Below are positions 19,016 to 28,049 of a stretch of DNA of 44,907 bases, piece by piece. Location: NCBI RefSeq assembly GCF_000372745.1, contig NZ_KB889713.1, positions 1-44,907 of the forward strand. The letters run 5' to 3'. Positions within the stretch are counted from its first letter, which is position 1. Every line of letters starts with the position of its first letter. Made by a program: the position numbers and the translations under genes. Under the pieces are notes generated by a model. It was not told where the DNA came from. It searched no databases and worked only from the letters and a program-made list of their open reading frames with translations. Origin of the DNA: Embleya scabrispora DSM 41855. GTDB taxonomy: Bacteria > Actinomycetota > Actinomycetes > Streptomycetales > Streptomycetaceae.

Positions 19016-21103
19016 TCAGGCTCCGTCGCCGGGTGCGCCCGTAGCGTCGGGCCGAGCGGGGTTGCTCTCCTTGACGTGACGCACCATCCAGTCGACCAGC
19101 GCCTCGTTCTGTGCTCGTCGCGCCGGCACCGGGCCCGAGATCGATCCTTCGTGGGAGGCGTCCGGCAGCATCAGCATCTCGGCGACGCACCCGGCGCGCC
19201 GCAGCACCGAGTAGAACTGCTTGCTCTGCTCGGGCGGGCAGCGATGGTCGCGTTCGCCCTGGATCAACAACGTCGGAGTGGTGCAGGTGTGGGCCGTGGT
19301 GATCGGTGAGAGTTTCCGGTAGCGGTCGAAGTCCGTCTCGGGTAGTGCGCCCAGTACATCGGGCAGAAAACCCAGCCCGACGTCGCTCGTTCCGTACATG
19401 CTGGAGAAATTGGTCACCGGATTCTCGATGACGGCGGCCTTGAACCGGTCGGTGTGGCTGACGATCCAGCTCGACATGTACCCGCCGTACGACAGGCCGG
19501 CGACCCCGAGGCGGGCGGGGTCGGCCCAGCCCTCGTCCACCGCGAAGTCCACCGCCGCCATCAGGTCGTCCAGGTCGTCGTGGCCCCAGGCGCCGTTGAT
19601 GGCGTCGGCGAATTCCACGCCGTAGCCGCGCGAGCCGCGGGGGTTGACCATGAGCACCCCGAAGCCCACGCCACACAGGATGTGGGCGTCGGTGACGAAG
19701 ACCTCCCCGTAGGCCGCCTTGGGGCCGCCGTGAATGAGCAGCACGGTCGGCAGCGCTCCGACGGCGTCGGCGGGTCGCAGGAGCTTGGCCTGCACCAGCG
19801 GCCCGTTCTTCGCACGGACTCGGAATTCGGTGGCCGTGCACGGGATGGTGCAGGCCCGATTGCGGGTCGCGGTGTCGCTGATCCGCGAGTCCTCGCCCGT
19901 GTCCATGTCGCGGACCCAGAGGTCGGGCGGGCTGGTGAGAGTGCCGGTGGCGTACAGCAGGCGCTGCCCGGCCACCGCCAGCGGATAGAAGCAGCCCGGG
20001 CCTGCCAGCACCGGCGTCGTACGAGGTTCGCCCTCGAGCGCGACGCGGTGCACCTCCAGGCGGTCCTCGACGTGCACCCGCAGGAGAGCGTCGCCCCCGT
20101 GCAGAAGCAGTCTCGGGTCGGGGTCCACGAACGGGATGGCCACGTCGCCCAGCACATCGCCGTTGAGATCCACGTTCAGGCCGGCGCCGCGATCGGTCAG
20201 GCGCCACGACTCGGCTGCCGCCGCGGAGTCGTCGGCCGGGTCCACGACGAACAATTGACCCGGCGAGTGCGATGTGGCGCCGGAGGAGGTCACCGCGATC
20301 CGGCCGTCGCCCGATGCCACGAGGGAGAAGAGGTCGAGATCCCGTATGTGCTCGGTGACCGTGCCGGACCCGTCGGCTGCGACGGAGCGAACGGCGGCGG
20401 TGTCGTGTTGCCATTCGTCCGGCCCGCATCCGGCGAGGAAGGCGATGCGTGCGGTTCCGGCCCGCCCCGATTCCGCTTCCGTCCCGCCGGGGCCCGGCCG
20501 CCCGGGCGACGCCAGCCACGTCGGTTGGCTGTTGACCCAGGCGTCATCGGTGAGCCGCGCGTGCGTCCGGGTGCCGAGGTCGTAGACGAAGATGTCGGCG
20601 GTGACGTCGTCGACGAGGTCCAGCCCGTCCACCCAACCGATCGCCCGGGTGATCCGATACGGCGCTTCCGGCACGCGCGTCCGCAGCGTCGCGGCGTAGG
20701 CGATTCGGCGGCCGTCGGGGCCCCAGACCGGTTTCCCCGAGACCGAACGGTTCGGTTCCGCCGGGTCAACGAGCACCTCGAACCCGAAGTCGGGCGCATC
20801 CGCGAGCCGGACGAGGACGATGTGCGTGACCGGGCCGTCGTCGGAAAGGAACGCCAGCCGGCTGCCGTCCGGCGAGAAGGAGGGGGTGTGGGCGCCGTCG
20901 CCGAACGCCACGGCGACAGCAGCCGCAGCAGGCTCGCCCACACGGCTCAGGCACAGGCTGTGGCGCTCGACATCCCCCTCGATGCGGGAGACGGACCAGG
21001 CGACGAGTGCGCCGTCCGGGCTCAGGTCGGCGCTGTGGAGCAGTTCCATCGCATCGACACGTTCGGTGACCGTTGGGTCGTACTCGATGTCAGGCGTGGG
21101 CAT
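19016..21103 (-). CDS. S9 family prolyl-oligopeptidase-type peptidase
   Basis: A 695-residue cytoplasmic serine peptidase of the acylaminoacyl/dipeptidyl peptidase S9 group, acting on short peptides. The first about 430 residues form a beta-propeller (repeats such as SPDGALVAWSVSR, SPDGSRLAFLSDD, GPDGRRIAYAAT). The C-terminal alpha/beta hydrolase domain has LLIHGGPKAAYGEVF, the nucleophile elbow GLSYGG (Ser538), the acid in GERDHRCP and the catalytic His in DASHEGS. AAGGAG lies 5 bases before the chosen ATG; an in-frame upstream start would read through the operator. It likely digests peptides imported by the downstream operon. Two regulator half-sites precede it. Confidence 0.93.
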   Translation of the reverse strand: MPTPDIEYDPTVTERVDAMELLHSADLSPDGALVAWSVSRIEGDVERHSLCLSRVGEPAAAAVAVAFGDGAHTPSFSPDGSRLAFLSDDGPVTHIVLVRLADAPDFGFEVLVDPAEPNRSVSGKPVWGPDGRRIAYAATLRTRVPEAPYRITRAIGWVDGLDLVDDVTADIFVYDLGTRTHARLTDDAWVNSQPTWLASPGRPGPGGTEAESGRAGTARIAFLAGCGPDEWQHDTAAVRSVAADGSGTVTEHIRDLDLFSLVASGDGRIAVTSSGATSHSPGQLFVVDPADDSAAAAESWRLTDRGAGLNVDLNGDVLGDVAIPFVDPDPRLLLHGGDALLRVHVEDRLEVHRVALEGEPRTTPVLAGPGCFYPLAVAGQRLLYATGTLTSPPDLWVRDMDTGEDSRISDTATRNRACTIPCTATEFRVRAKNGPLVQAKLLRPADAVGALPTVLLIHGGPKAAYGEVFVTDAHILCGVGFGVLMVNPRGSRGYGVEFADAINGAWGHDDLDDLMAAVDFAVDEGWADPARLGVAGLSYGGYMSSWIVSHTDRFKAAVIENPVTNFSSMYGTSDVGLGFLPDVLGALPETDFDRYRKLSPITTAHTCTTPTLLIQGERDHRCPPEQSKQFYSVLRRAGCVAEMLMLPDASHEGSISGPVPARRAQNEALVDWMVRHVKESNPARPDATGAPGDGA

Positions 21104-21118
21104 GGGAACTCCTTCGCT

Positions 21119-21152
21119 CGGATCCGTAAGTCGTTTGCCGGATACGTAAGTC
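21119..21152. promoter_or_regulatory. Two direct CGTAAGTC half-sites in front of the S9 peptidase
   Basis: GGATCCGTAAGTC and GGATACGTAAGTC lie 20 bases apart (two helical turns) directly upstream of the peptidase ribosome site. Each equals one arm of the palindrome at 23259 beside the TetR-family gene. This implies that the TetR protein controls the peptidase, with the sites arranged as direct rather than inverted copies. Confidence 0.65.
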
Positions 21153-21626
21153 ATGAGGTGGGCTGTTCGCGGCGCCCCGATGCTTCGGACCCCTTGCCCG
21201 TTGTGCTGGGGTTCGACCACGGCACGGGTTCCCGACGACCGGATCGAGCCGGTCGTGCGACCGGGAGATTCCTCCCATCGAACGCGCCCCGAGCGGGTGG
21301 GATCGGGTCGTCCGCATCCCCCCGGGGCGGACGACCCTCGATGCCCCCGCATCCTGCCCACCCGCTGCGGACCCTCAAGGCGCCGGGCATCACGTGTCGC
21401 GGGCGAAGAGGTCCGCGAGCGTCTCGCGGCGAACGACCTCGCGCGCCTTCCCGTCGGCACAGAAGACGACCGATGCCTTGAGCGCTCCGTTCCGGCGTGC
21501 ACACCCGCCCAGGTGGAGCTATGCGCTCGCGCTGATCCGCTTGATCGCCCGGGGGACCCGAGCCGACGGCAATCCGGCCCTCCTCGACCGTCGTCCCCTC
21601 GGGAGGCAACCCCAGGATGTCGGGGC
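21153..21626. other. Intergenic region with a possible coding remnant
   Basis: About 470 bases between the aldehyde dehydrogenase and the peptidase. A minus-strand piece ending near 21390 (ASVVFCADGKAREVVRRETL, then ADLFARDT and a stop) has coding character but follows an in-frame TAG and has no clear start. It may be the tail of a lost gene. Nothing else is recognised. Confidence 0.35.
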
Positions 21627-23048
21627 TCACGTCCACGAGAGCATCACGTGCTTGATCCGGGTGTACGCCTCCAGACCGTAGAGGGACAGGTCCTTGCCCT
21701 CACCGGTCTGCTTGAAGCCCCCGTGCGGCATCTCGGCCGCCGTCGTGACGTGGGTGTTGACCCAGGTGATGCCGAAGTCGAGCGCAGCGGTGACGCGCAT
21801 GGCGCGACCGACGTCACGCGTCCACACGCTGGACGCCAGCCCGTGGCGGACGTCGTTGGCCATCTCGATCGCCTCCTCCTCGTCGGTGAAGGTCTGCACG
21901 GTCAGCACCGGGCCGAAGATCTCCTCCTGGACGAGTTCGTCGCTCTGGCCGACTCCGGTGACGATCGTCGGCGGAAAGAAGAAGCCGGGACCCTCCTCCG
22001 CCTTTCCGCCGGTCACGATCCGGGCGGTCCCGCTGCGGCGCTCGACGAGTCCCGACACGCGTTGCAACTGGGATCGGCTAATCAGTGGGCTCCGGCCGTC
22101 CCTGGCATCGGCAGGGTCGATCAGGGCGAACGATCGGGCGTGTTCCACCAGTTCCCGTACCAGGTCGTCGTGGACGTCCGCATGCGCCAGGATGCGCGAC
22201 GGCGCGGTGCAGTCCTGGCCGGCGTTGTAGAAGGCGGCGTCGGCGATCAGCTTCGCGCAGCCGGCCACGTCCGCGTCGGCGAACACCAGGACCGGGCCGT
22301 TGCCGCCCAGTTCGAGGTGGGTCCGGCGCACGTCGTCGGCGGCGGCCCGAACCACTTCGGTGCCGGCCCTGGTCGATCCGGTGATGGCCACCATGTCCGC
22401 GTGCCGGTGACCGGCCACCAGCTTGCCGGTCTCCCGGTCCCCGCAGACCAGGTTCACGCAGCCGGGCGGCAGATGCCGTCCGCAGATCTCGGCAAGCAGC
22501 AGCGCACTGGAGGGAGTGGCCGCGTCCGGTTTGAAGACCACCGTGTTGCCGGCCGCGACGGCCGGCGCCAGCTTCCAGACCGCGGTCATCAGCGGGTAGT
22601 TCCACGGCGCGATCGAGGCGATCACGCCGACGGGCTCGCGGCGGATCATGGATGTGTGACCGGGCACGTACTCCGCCGCCGCGCGCCCCTCCAACATGCG
22701 AGCCGCGCCGGCGAAGAACCGGAGCTGGTCGATGATCGGCAACAATTCCTCGGACCGGAAGAGTTCGGTCGGCTTACCGGTGTCCCCGCATTCGGCGGCC
22801 ACGAATTCGTCCGCCCGCGCCTCCATCTCGGCCGCGATCGCCAGCAGCGCGGCCTGACGCTCCCCCGGCGCCGTGCGCCGCCACGACGCGAAGGCCGTGC
22901 GCGCCGCATCGAACGCGGCGTCCACCTCGGCGTCGCGCGAGAGCACGCTGGAGCCGTGGATCCCACCGGTGCGGGGGTCGACCAGAGACAGTCGGCCGGG
23001 GGCGGCGCTGCGGACCCCGTTGATGAAGTTGGCGACGTGCCCGGTCAT
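21627..23048 (-). CDS. Aldehyde dehydrogenase, gamma-aminobutyraldehyde dehydrogenase type
   Basis: A 473-residue NAD(P)-dependent aldehyde dehydrogenase. The closest remembered type is gamma-aminobutyraldehyde (1-pyrroline) dehydrogenase of putrescine breakdown, giving GABA. Seen: [20 protein letters not shown], cofactor-region [22 protein letters not shown], the general base Glu in HLELGGNGP, and catalytic Cys280 in [11 protein letters not shown]. The C-terminus is full length ([24 protein letters not shown]). GGAG precedes the ATG. The duplicated palindrome block and TetR operator lie upstream, between this gene and the divergent regulator. Confidence 0.9.
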   Translation of the reverse strand: MTGHVANFINGVRSAAPGRLSLVDPRTGGIHGSSVLSRDAEVDAAFDAARTAFASWRRTAPGERQAALLAIAAEMEARADEFVAAECGDTGKPTELFRSEELLPIIDQLRFFAGAARMLEGRAAAEYVPGHTSMIRREPVGVIASIAPWNYPLMTAVWKLAPAVAAGNTVVFKPDAATPSSALLLAEICGRHLPPGCVNLVCGDRETGKLVAGHRHADMVAITGSTRAGTEVVRAAADDVRRTHLELGGNGPVLVFADADVAGCAKLIADAAFYNAGQDCTAPSRILAHADVHDDLVRELVEHARSFALIDPADARDGRSPLISRSQLQRVSGLVERRSGTARIVTGGKAEEGPGFFFPPTIVTGVGQSDELVQEEIFGPVLTVQTFTDEEEAIEMANDVRHGLASSVWTRDVGRAMRVTAALDFGITWVNTHVTTAAEMPHGGFKQTGEGKDLSLYGLEAYTRIKHVMLSWT

Positions 23049-23133
23049 GCGGGAACTCCGGTCGTCCGCCGGGCGATGGGCGCCCCGTGCCGTCGGAACG
23101 CCACAGCCGCAGAGTTATGTAGCAATCTCACGA

Positions 23134-23230
23134 GCATCATAGAATTATTATGAACCTTGGGCTTCCGGAGCGCCAGCCCTTCGCGAGCTATTCGACGGAA
23201 GTCCGCGCGGCGCCAGGAGCGAACGCCCGC
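23134..23230. repeat. Promoter-like block, copy 2
   Basis: Second copy of the block described at 12690. Shared landmarks are ATGAACCTT, GAGCGCCAGCCC and GACGGAAGTCCGC in the same order and spacing. Overall similarity by eye is around two thirds. Confidence 0.6.
23137..23153. promoter_or_regulatory. AT-rich palindrome, copy B
   Basis: TCATAGAATTATTATGA lies about 90-105 bases upstream of the aldehyde dehydrogenase start. It shares arms TCATA and TATGA, and about 90 bases of flanking sequence, with the copy at 12693. A TATGAT -10-like hexamer on the minus strand falls within it, so a repressor bound here would block the promoter. Confidence 0.6.
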
Positions 23231-23258
23231 GCGCCCCGGCGCGCAGGTCGTGACCCTG

Positions 23259-23279
23259 GATCGTAAGTAACTTACGATC
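23259..23279. promoter_or_regulatory. Perfect palindromic operator upstream of the TetR gene
   Basis: GATCGTAAGT and ACTTACGATC flank a single central A, a perfect 21-base inverted repeat. It ends 25 bases before the regulator start codon, the usual position for TetR autoregulation. The CGTAAGT arm recurs twice before the S9 peptidase. The site also faces the divergent aldehyde dehydrogenase, about 210 bases away. Confidence 0.8.
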
Positions 23280-23304
23280 TCCGAATGCAGGGTACGATTA
23301 CCGC

Positions 23305-24102
23305 ATGGTGGACACCCCTGAAGACGACGCGACGGAGCCGACGCGCACGCGCTCGACCAACCCCCCGGCCGCTCAACGCCGGCATCGACCCCGCGAGGAG
23401 ACCCGCGCCCTGCTGCTGGCCGCAGCGGCGAACCTCGCCATCGAGCGAACCCGTCCCACGGCATCGAGTCCGCACAACCCGCTGGCGGACATTCGCATGG
23501 CGGACGTTCTCGTCGAGGTGAATCGACGCAACCCCGACGGGAGGAAACTGACGACCGGGGCCTTCTACCAGATCTGGTCGGACCAGGCCGCTTTCCAACT
23601 GGAACTGATGCGCCATGTGATGGACAAGATCGCCACCCCGGGAGCACGGCAGATCGAAGCTCTCGCCTTCGGACTGGTCGCCGACGGAGAGGCGGCCGAG
23701 GAGATCTTCCGTCAGATCAGCGAGGCCGACTTCCGGTGGACGAGCGCGTCCCCGGAGCTGTACCTGGCTCTCGGCCTGGGAGCTCTGGCGCCAGTCGACA
23801 TGGTGCGTGATGCCCAAGCCGGAGCCAATGAGCGCTACGTCGACGAGACCGATCACCTGTTGAGCGTCCTACTGCGCTACGCCCGCCGCCGGCTCCGACC
23901 CGACCGCACCATGGAGGACCTCATCTGGGCCGTCGAGGCGTTGTCCGTGGGCTACCTCCTGCGCTCACGCACCCATCCCGCCATTCCCGAACGCACGGAT
24001 CGCAACGGCTGGAGCGCCCAGGCGAGCGCCTACCTCGGTGTCGTCCATGCGTTCACCGAACCGCTCCCCAACGACGCGGAAGCATCCGAGGAGACTTCGT
24101 GA
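23305..24102 (+). CDS. TetR-family transcriptional regulator
   Basis: A 265-residue regulator. After a disordered, Arg/Pro-rich N-terminus, residues about 30-95 form the DNA-binding domain: REETRALLLAAAANLAI, ADIRMADVLVEV and TTGAFYQIWSDQAAFQLELM, where TTGAFYQ...F matches the TetR recognition helix and the following helix. The rest is the helical ligand and dimer domain. The ribosome site is weak. It is divergent from the aldehyde dehydrogenase gene and sits beside the perfect palindrome, so autoregulation is likely. Its ligand may be a peptide, amine or aldehyde; this is inferred from neighbours only. Confidence 0.85.
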   Translation: MVDTPEDDATEPTRTRSTNPPAAQRRHRPREETRALLLAAAANLAIERTRPTASSPHNPLADIRMADVLVEVNRRNPDGRKLTTGAFYQIWSDQAAFQLELMRHVMDKIATPGARQIEALAFGLVADGEAAEEIFRQISEADFRWTSASPELYLALGLGALAPVDMVRDAQAGANERYVDETDHLLSVLLRYARRRLRPDRTMEDLIWAVEALSVGYLLRSRTHPAIPERTDRNGWSAQASAYLGVVHAFTEPLPNDAEASEETS

Positions 24103-25190
24103 ACTCGGTCGCACACAGCGGAGCAGGTGCAGCAGCCGACCCGAGGAAGTGAATCGAGCACACATCGGGGCGGGGCACGGCCTTCCCCGACGAGAGGGCA
24201 CGCCTCGCAGGGGGGCGAAACGATGGGCCGTCGACCGGCAACGCCTTTTCGCGCGCGTACGCATCGACCTCGAGGCCGAACGAAGCCCGGCCGAGTTCAC
24301 GCCCGACCACACCATCGTCGGCGAACCCACCGAACGGTGGCCAAAGCGGCGGAAGACGAGCCGGGCCGGATCCACTCCGGTCGGCGGAAGGCGTTGACCG
24401 GGTTCGGAGTTCGACGGGCCGCAGAACGAAGGCGTTCGAGGGGCCTGCCGCGGACGACCGTGTCGAACTCCTCGCGCCGGTCTGCGGGAAAAGACCTGCG
24501 GATACCGCCCAACGTCGCGGGCGGGGTCCCGACTTCCCCCGCACGACGTGCGTCCGATCCGGGCACCGGTTGGGCAAGCCGTGACTGCGTTCGACTTTCG
24601 CCGGCCCGCAGTACGCGTCCCGCGCCCGACCCCTCCGCGCGATGATCGAAGCCGCCCGACCATGGATTTCATCATCCACGATCGGGCGGCTTCGGTGTGT
24701 CGCGGGCGCGATGGGCGATGTTCCCCGCCGAGGGCGGCAGTTCGCGCAGCATCCGGGTGAGGGGCCGCGGTCGGAGCGGGCGAGATCGCCTTCCGCGTCC
24801 CGCAGAGCGGGCATCAGCATCATCCCGGCGTTACGTCGGACGTAGGGCATCTCCTTCGTCTCGTCCGTGCCGCCGAGTCCGCTCCCGAACGCAGGACTCG
24901 ACGCGTTCGAAAGGAAGCCGAACCGATCGCGGTCCTCGGGACGGATCGTCACGACGAGCCGTCGCCTCGCCGATCGAGCACCCGTGGCCGGTGCGGCTCG
25001 GGGAGTTCCGCCGCGCATGGTGGCACGGATCGGCACGACGCGAACGGCGCCGGCACGTTGTCCACGGCTCCCGGAACCCGGCACGGTTCGATCGCATTCG
25101 CCGCCGACACCCCACCGGTCGTGCTGGTTACCCAAACGAAACCTCGGCGTCGCTAGATTCCGAGCCGTCCGAAACCGTCCAACTCATCTG
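24103..25190. other. Long region without a recognised gene
   Basis: Nearly 1.1 kb with only Arg/Pro/Ser-rich open frames in all six directions and no family resemblance. It includes the hairpin at 24647 and must carry the promoter of the secreted peptidase near its right end. It may hold fully decayed genes. Confidence 0.5.
24647..24694. terminator. Long hairpin, 13-base-pair stem
   Basis: CGAAGCCGCCCGA and TCGGGCGGCTTCG pair perfectly around 22 bases, within which TGGAT and ATCCA pair again. There is no T run, as is common for actinobacterial terminators. It lies about 540 bases after the TetR gene, rather far for its terminator. Confidence 0.5.
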
Positions 25191-25206
25191 AATGGAGCGT
25201 GACTTC

Positions 25207-26868
25207 GTGAGTGTCGGAGATTGGTTGGTGAGAACGCGCCGCAGCGTCGTGCCGGCGGTCTGTGTGTCCGTCGCCTTGGGATTAACGGTGGTTCCCGCCG
25301 CGGCGGAGGATTCGGGGCTTGCCTCCTTCCTGGGGCAGCGGGTGTCCTGGGCGCCGTGCGTTCCCGGCCCGCCTCCGGACGACGTGCCGCAGGAGGAATG
25401 GAACAGGCGGTGGGCCAAGATGGACTGCGCCACACTCACCGTCCCGATGAACTACCGCCGTCCCGGAGACGGCCGGCTCGACATCGCGGTGAGCCGTCGC
25501 AAGGCCAACAATCCGGACAAGCGGAAGGGTGTCCTGCTGCTGAATCCGGGTGGGCCCGGCGGCGAGGGGCTGAGGTTGCCGACCGAACTGGCCGGCGAGG
25601 CGATCGCCGACCGTTTCGACCTGATCGGCTTCGATCCGCGTGGGGTGGGCCGGTCCACCCCGCTGCACTGCGACGCCGTGGAACAGGATCCACCGCACCC
25701 GACCCGCCCGACGGACGCGCAGTTCGCCGCGCTGGCGGCCGCCGCGCGCGAACGCGAACAGGCCTGTCGACGAGCGGGCGGCTTCATGCGGCCGTTCGTG
25801 AGCACCGCGAACACCGCGCGGGACATGGACGTGATCCGGGCCGCGCTGGGCGAGAAGAAGATCAACTACCTCGGCTTCTCCTACGGAACCTACCTCGGCG
25901 CCGTCTACGGCACGCTGTTCCCCGGAAGGCTCGACCGCAGCGTGCTCGACTCGTCGATGCACCCGGACTGGCTCTACTACGAGCAGTTCAAGCAACAGGC
26001 GGTCGCATCCCGACAGAACGTCGAAGCCTGGGCCGCCTGGGTCGCCGAACGCAACAACACCTACCACCTGGGCGACTCGCTCGCGCAGGTGATGGCCACC
26101 CTCGACGCGATCGGCGAGCAACTGGCCCTCAAGCCGGTGCCATCGCCCGGGCATCCCGAAGACCCGAAGATAGACCGCAACTACTTCGACGCCATGCTGG
26201 GCTACGAGACCGTTGCCCGCTCCGTCTGGGCGTTGGAGGCCGAACTGGTCGTCGAGATCAGGAAGGCGATCGGTGGAACATTGTCCGTCGACGCGGGCAA
26301 TGCCCTGGCGGCGCTCGCCAAACGGTCCAACCCGGCCACGGTCAACGGCACCTACCAGGCGGTGACCTGCGAGGCCGACTGGCCCACCGACCTGGACGAG
26401 TACTACGAGCAGATGCACATATTCCGCGACCGGTACCCCTACGGGAGGGGCGCGTCGGCGACCGAGCCGACCGAGTGCACCTTCCGCTCGTTCACACCCC
26501 CGGAGCGGATCACCGACCTGAAACGCAAGGGATACCCGACCGGAGTCGTGGTGCAGGCCGAGTTCGACCCGGCCACCCAATACGAGGGCGGGCCCGCGAT
26601 GGCGAACAGGCTGAACAACAACCTGATTTCCGTCACCGACGAGGGCACACACAGCCTGTACGGCCGCAACGACTGCGTCACCGGGAAGATCAACGACTAT
26701 CTCATCAACGGCGTACTGCCCGGCTCACGCGCGAGCTGTTCCGGCCCTCCGCGGCCAGACGTACCCACCGACGCGGCCACCGCCCGGTCCACACCCCCGC
26801 CGAACCGATCGCTGGAGGAACGCGCCCTCGAACTGATCAAGGCCAACAAGCTGAACCGCCGATTCTGA
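25207..26868 (+). CDS. Secreted tripeptidyl aminopeptidase (S33 alpha/beta hydrolase)
   Basis: A 553-residue exported peptidase of the Streptomyces tripeptidyl aminopeptidase (Tap/SlpD/SlpE) family, which removes tripeptides from protein N-termini outside the cell. The signal peptide is clear: RTRR, a hydrophobic core, then PAAAED. Seen: oxyanion region LLNPGGPGGEG, GFDPRGVGRSTPLHC, nucleophile GFSYGT (Ser225), acid in AEFDPATQYEGG and His in DEGTHSLYG. The GTG is preferred because GGAG lies 9 bases before it; an in-frame ATG lies 15 bases upstream. Its products would suit the nearby peptide transporter and S9 peptidase. Confidence 0.92.
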   Translation: MSVGDWLVRTRRSVVPAVCVSVALGLTVVPAAAEDSGLASFLGQRVSWAPCVPGPPPDDVPQEEWNRRWAKMDCATLTVPMNYRRPGDGRLDIAVSRRKANNPDKRKGVLLLNPGGPGGEGLRLPTELAGEAIADRFDLIGFDPRGVGRSTPLHCDAVEQDPPHPTRPTDAQFAALAAAAREREQACRRAGGFMRPFVSTANTARDMDVIRAALGEKKINYLGFSYGTYLGAVYGTLFPGRLDRSVLDSSMHPDWLYYEQFKQQAVASRQNVEAWAAWVAERNNTYHLGDSLAQVMATLDAIGEQLALKPVPSPGHPEDPKIDRNYFDAMLGYETVARSVWALEAELVVEIRKAIGGTLSVDAGNALAALAKRSNPATVNGTYQAVTCEADWPTDLDEYYEQMHIFRDRYPYGRGASATEPTECTFRSFTPPERITDLKRKGYPTGVVVQAEFDPATQYEGGPAMANRLNNNLISVTDEGTHSLYGRNDCVTGKINDYLINGVLPGSRASCSGPPRPDVPTDAATARSTPPPNRSLEERALELIKANKLNRRF

Positions 26869-27118
26869 ACCCCTGTCCGCCGACGAACAGACGCCACTGA
26901 CCAAGGGCAATCGGCAACGGAGGCTCCGCCCTCGGCCCGGCCACCACCCATGGGCCGAGGGCGAACTCTCTCCGGGACGTGCGTGGTGGGCACCCCGTGC
27001 GGCGAAAATCGACGGGCGGGACGCGCCCACGGCCACGGCGCCGGAAGCGGCTGAACCGACCGAGCACTGCACCTGTTCCATCCCGAACAGGTGCAGGTTC
27101 GGTTCGATGTACAGACCC

Positions 27119-27650
27119 TCAGCGGCTGACGCCTCGGAGTGCGGCGTGGCTGGCGGTGGTGCAGATGGCGAGGGCCTTGGTGCTGATGTTGGTGATGCTG
27201 TCGCCGGAGGCGTGGTAATTGGGGTCGAAGGGTTGGCCGACGGTGCCGCCGAACAGTGCGGCATCACGGGCGTTCTTGAGGGCGGCGGGTGCGCTGCGGA
27301 CGGTGTCGATCCCGGCGACGGGGATCCCGGCGTCGAGGAAGGGGACTTGGTCGGACATCCCGTCGACGGGTCCTTCGAGCCAGGGTTGGCCGATGGCGGT
27401 GAGGTGGTCGGTGAAATGGCGTTGCGGCCCGTTGCCGTAGACGCCGATGACGTAGTTGGGCGCGGCGACCATGTCCATGTTGAAGTAGCCGCGGATCAGC
27501 TGGAGTGCTTCGGTCTTGACGAACTGGCGGGAGCCGCGCATGCCGTCCTCCTCACCGCCCCACCAGCAGAACTGCACGGAATTGCCAGCGGGCTTGGCGG
27601 CGAAGGATTGGGCGAGGTGGAGGAGCAACGCGGAGCACATGATCACGGAC
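27119..27650 (-). pseudogene. M28 aminopeptidase, C-terminal part only
   Basis: The reading frame matches the second half of secreted zinc aminopeptidases of the Streptomyces griseus type. Present: SALLLHLAQ, the catalytic/zinc Glu pair in WWGGEEDG, the metal Asp in YFNMDMVA, substrate-side MSDQVPFLDAGIPVAG and the last zinc His in NYHASGD. The N-terminal half, with the signal peptide and the first His and Asp ligands, is absent, and upstream sequence in the same frame is unrelated. It cannot be active. Its strand is opposite to the intact S33 peptidase. Confidence 0.8.
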
Positions 27651-28049
27651 TTACAGTCCGTCACCACCGGATATGAGGCAGACCCGTTAGTTTTTACAGT
27701 CCCGACCGCAAGCCACGAGGCCGGTCCGACTCGCGCTGATGTGCTGGGGCTTGTCCTGGCCGCGTCCGGGCATGTTATGGCCACATGACGGGGACTTCGG
27801 CGCGTCCGGCTCGTGTTTCGGGACGTCGACGCGGGAGCCGTCCTTGACTGTGTCCAGTCCTCTGGCGATTTTGCGGATCTGGCTCAGGGCTTTGCCGAGA
27901 CACGCCCAGGAGTGACAGGGCGGTGTCCCCGCAGTCCATGGAGAAGTCGAAATCCTTCGGGCTGCGGCCGGCCGAGGTTGGGCCGTGAGTCGTCGGATGT
28001 CCCGGCAACGGGCCTCTTGCATCGGGGTGGCGGCCGGGGAGGTGCTCGG
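27651..28049. other. Region without a recognised gene
   Basis: About 400 bases between the M28 remnant and the HNH-like gene. It starts near the point where M28 homology is cut and includes A/T-richer sequence (TTAGTTTTTACAG near 27690). It could mark an old insertion or deletion, but no element ends are recognised. Confidence 0.4.

Noticed and set aside
18401-19309. A 302-codon plus-strand frame between the ABC operon and the S9 peptidase.
   Set aside because: No recognisable motif, skewed composition, and its end overlaps the peptidase gene in antisense.
27645-27661. A tRNA-Tyr-like anticodon arm on the minus strand (5-base stem, loop CTGTAAG).
   Set aside because: No acceptor stem, D arm or TTCGA T arm can be drawn around it, so it is a chance hairpin or at most a remnant.
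27813-28049. An upstream extension of the HNH-like protein.
   Set aside because: The extension lacks protein character and a GGGGAGG site marks the GTG at 28050.
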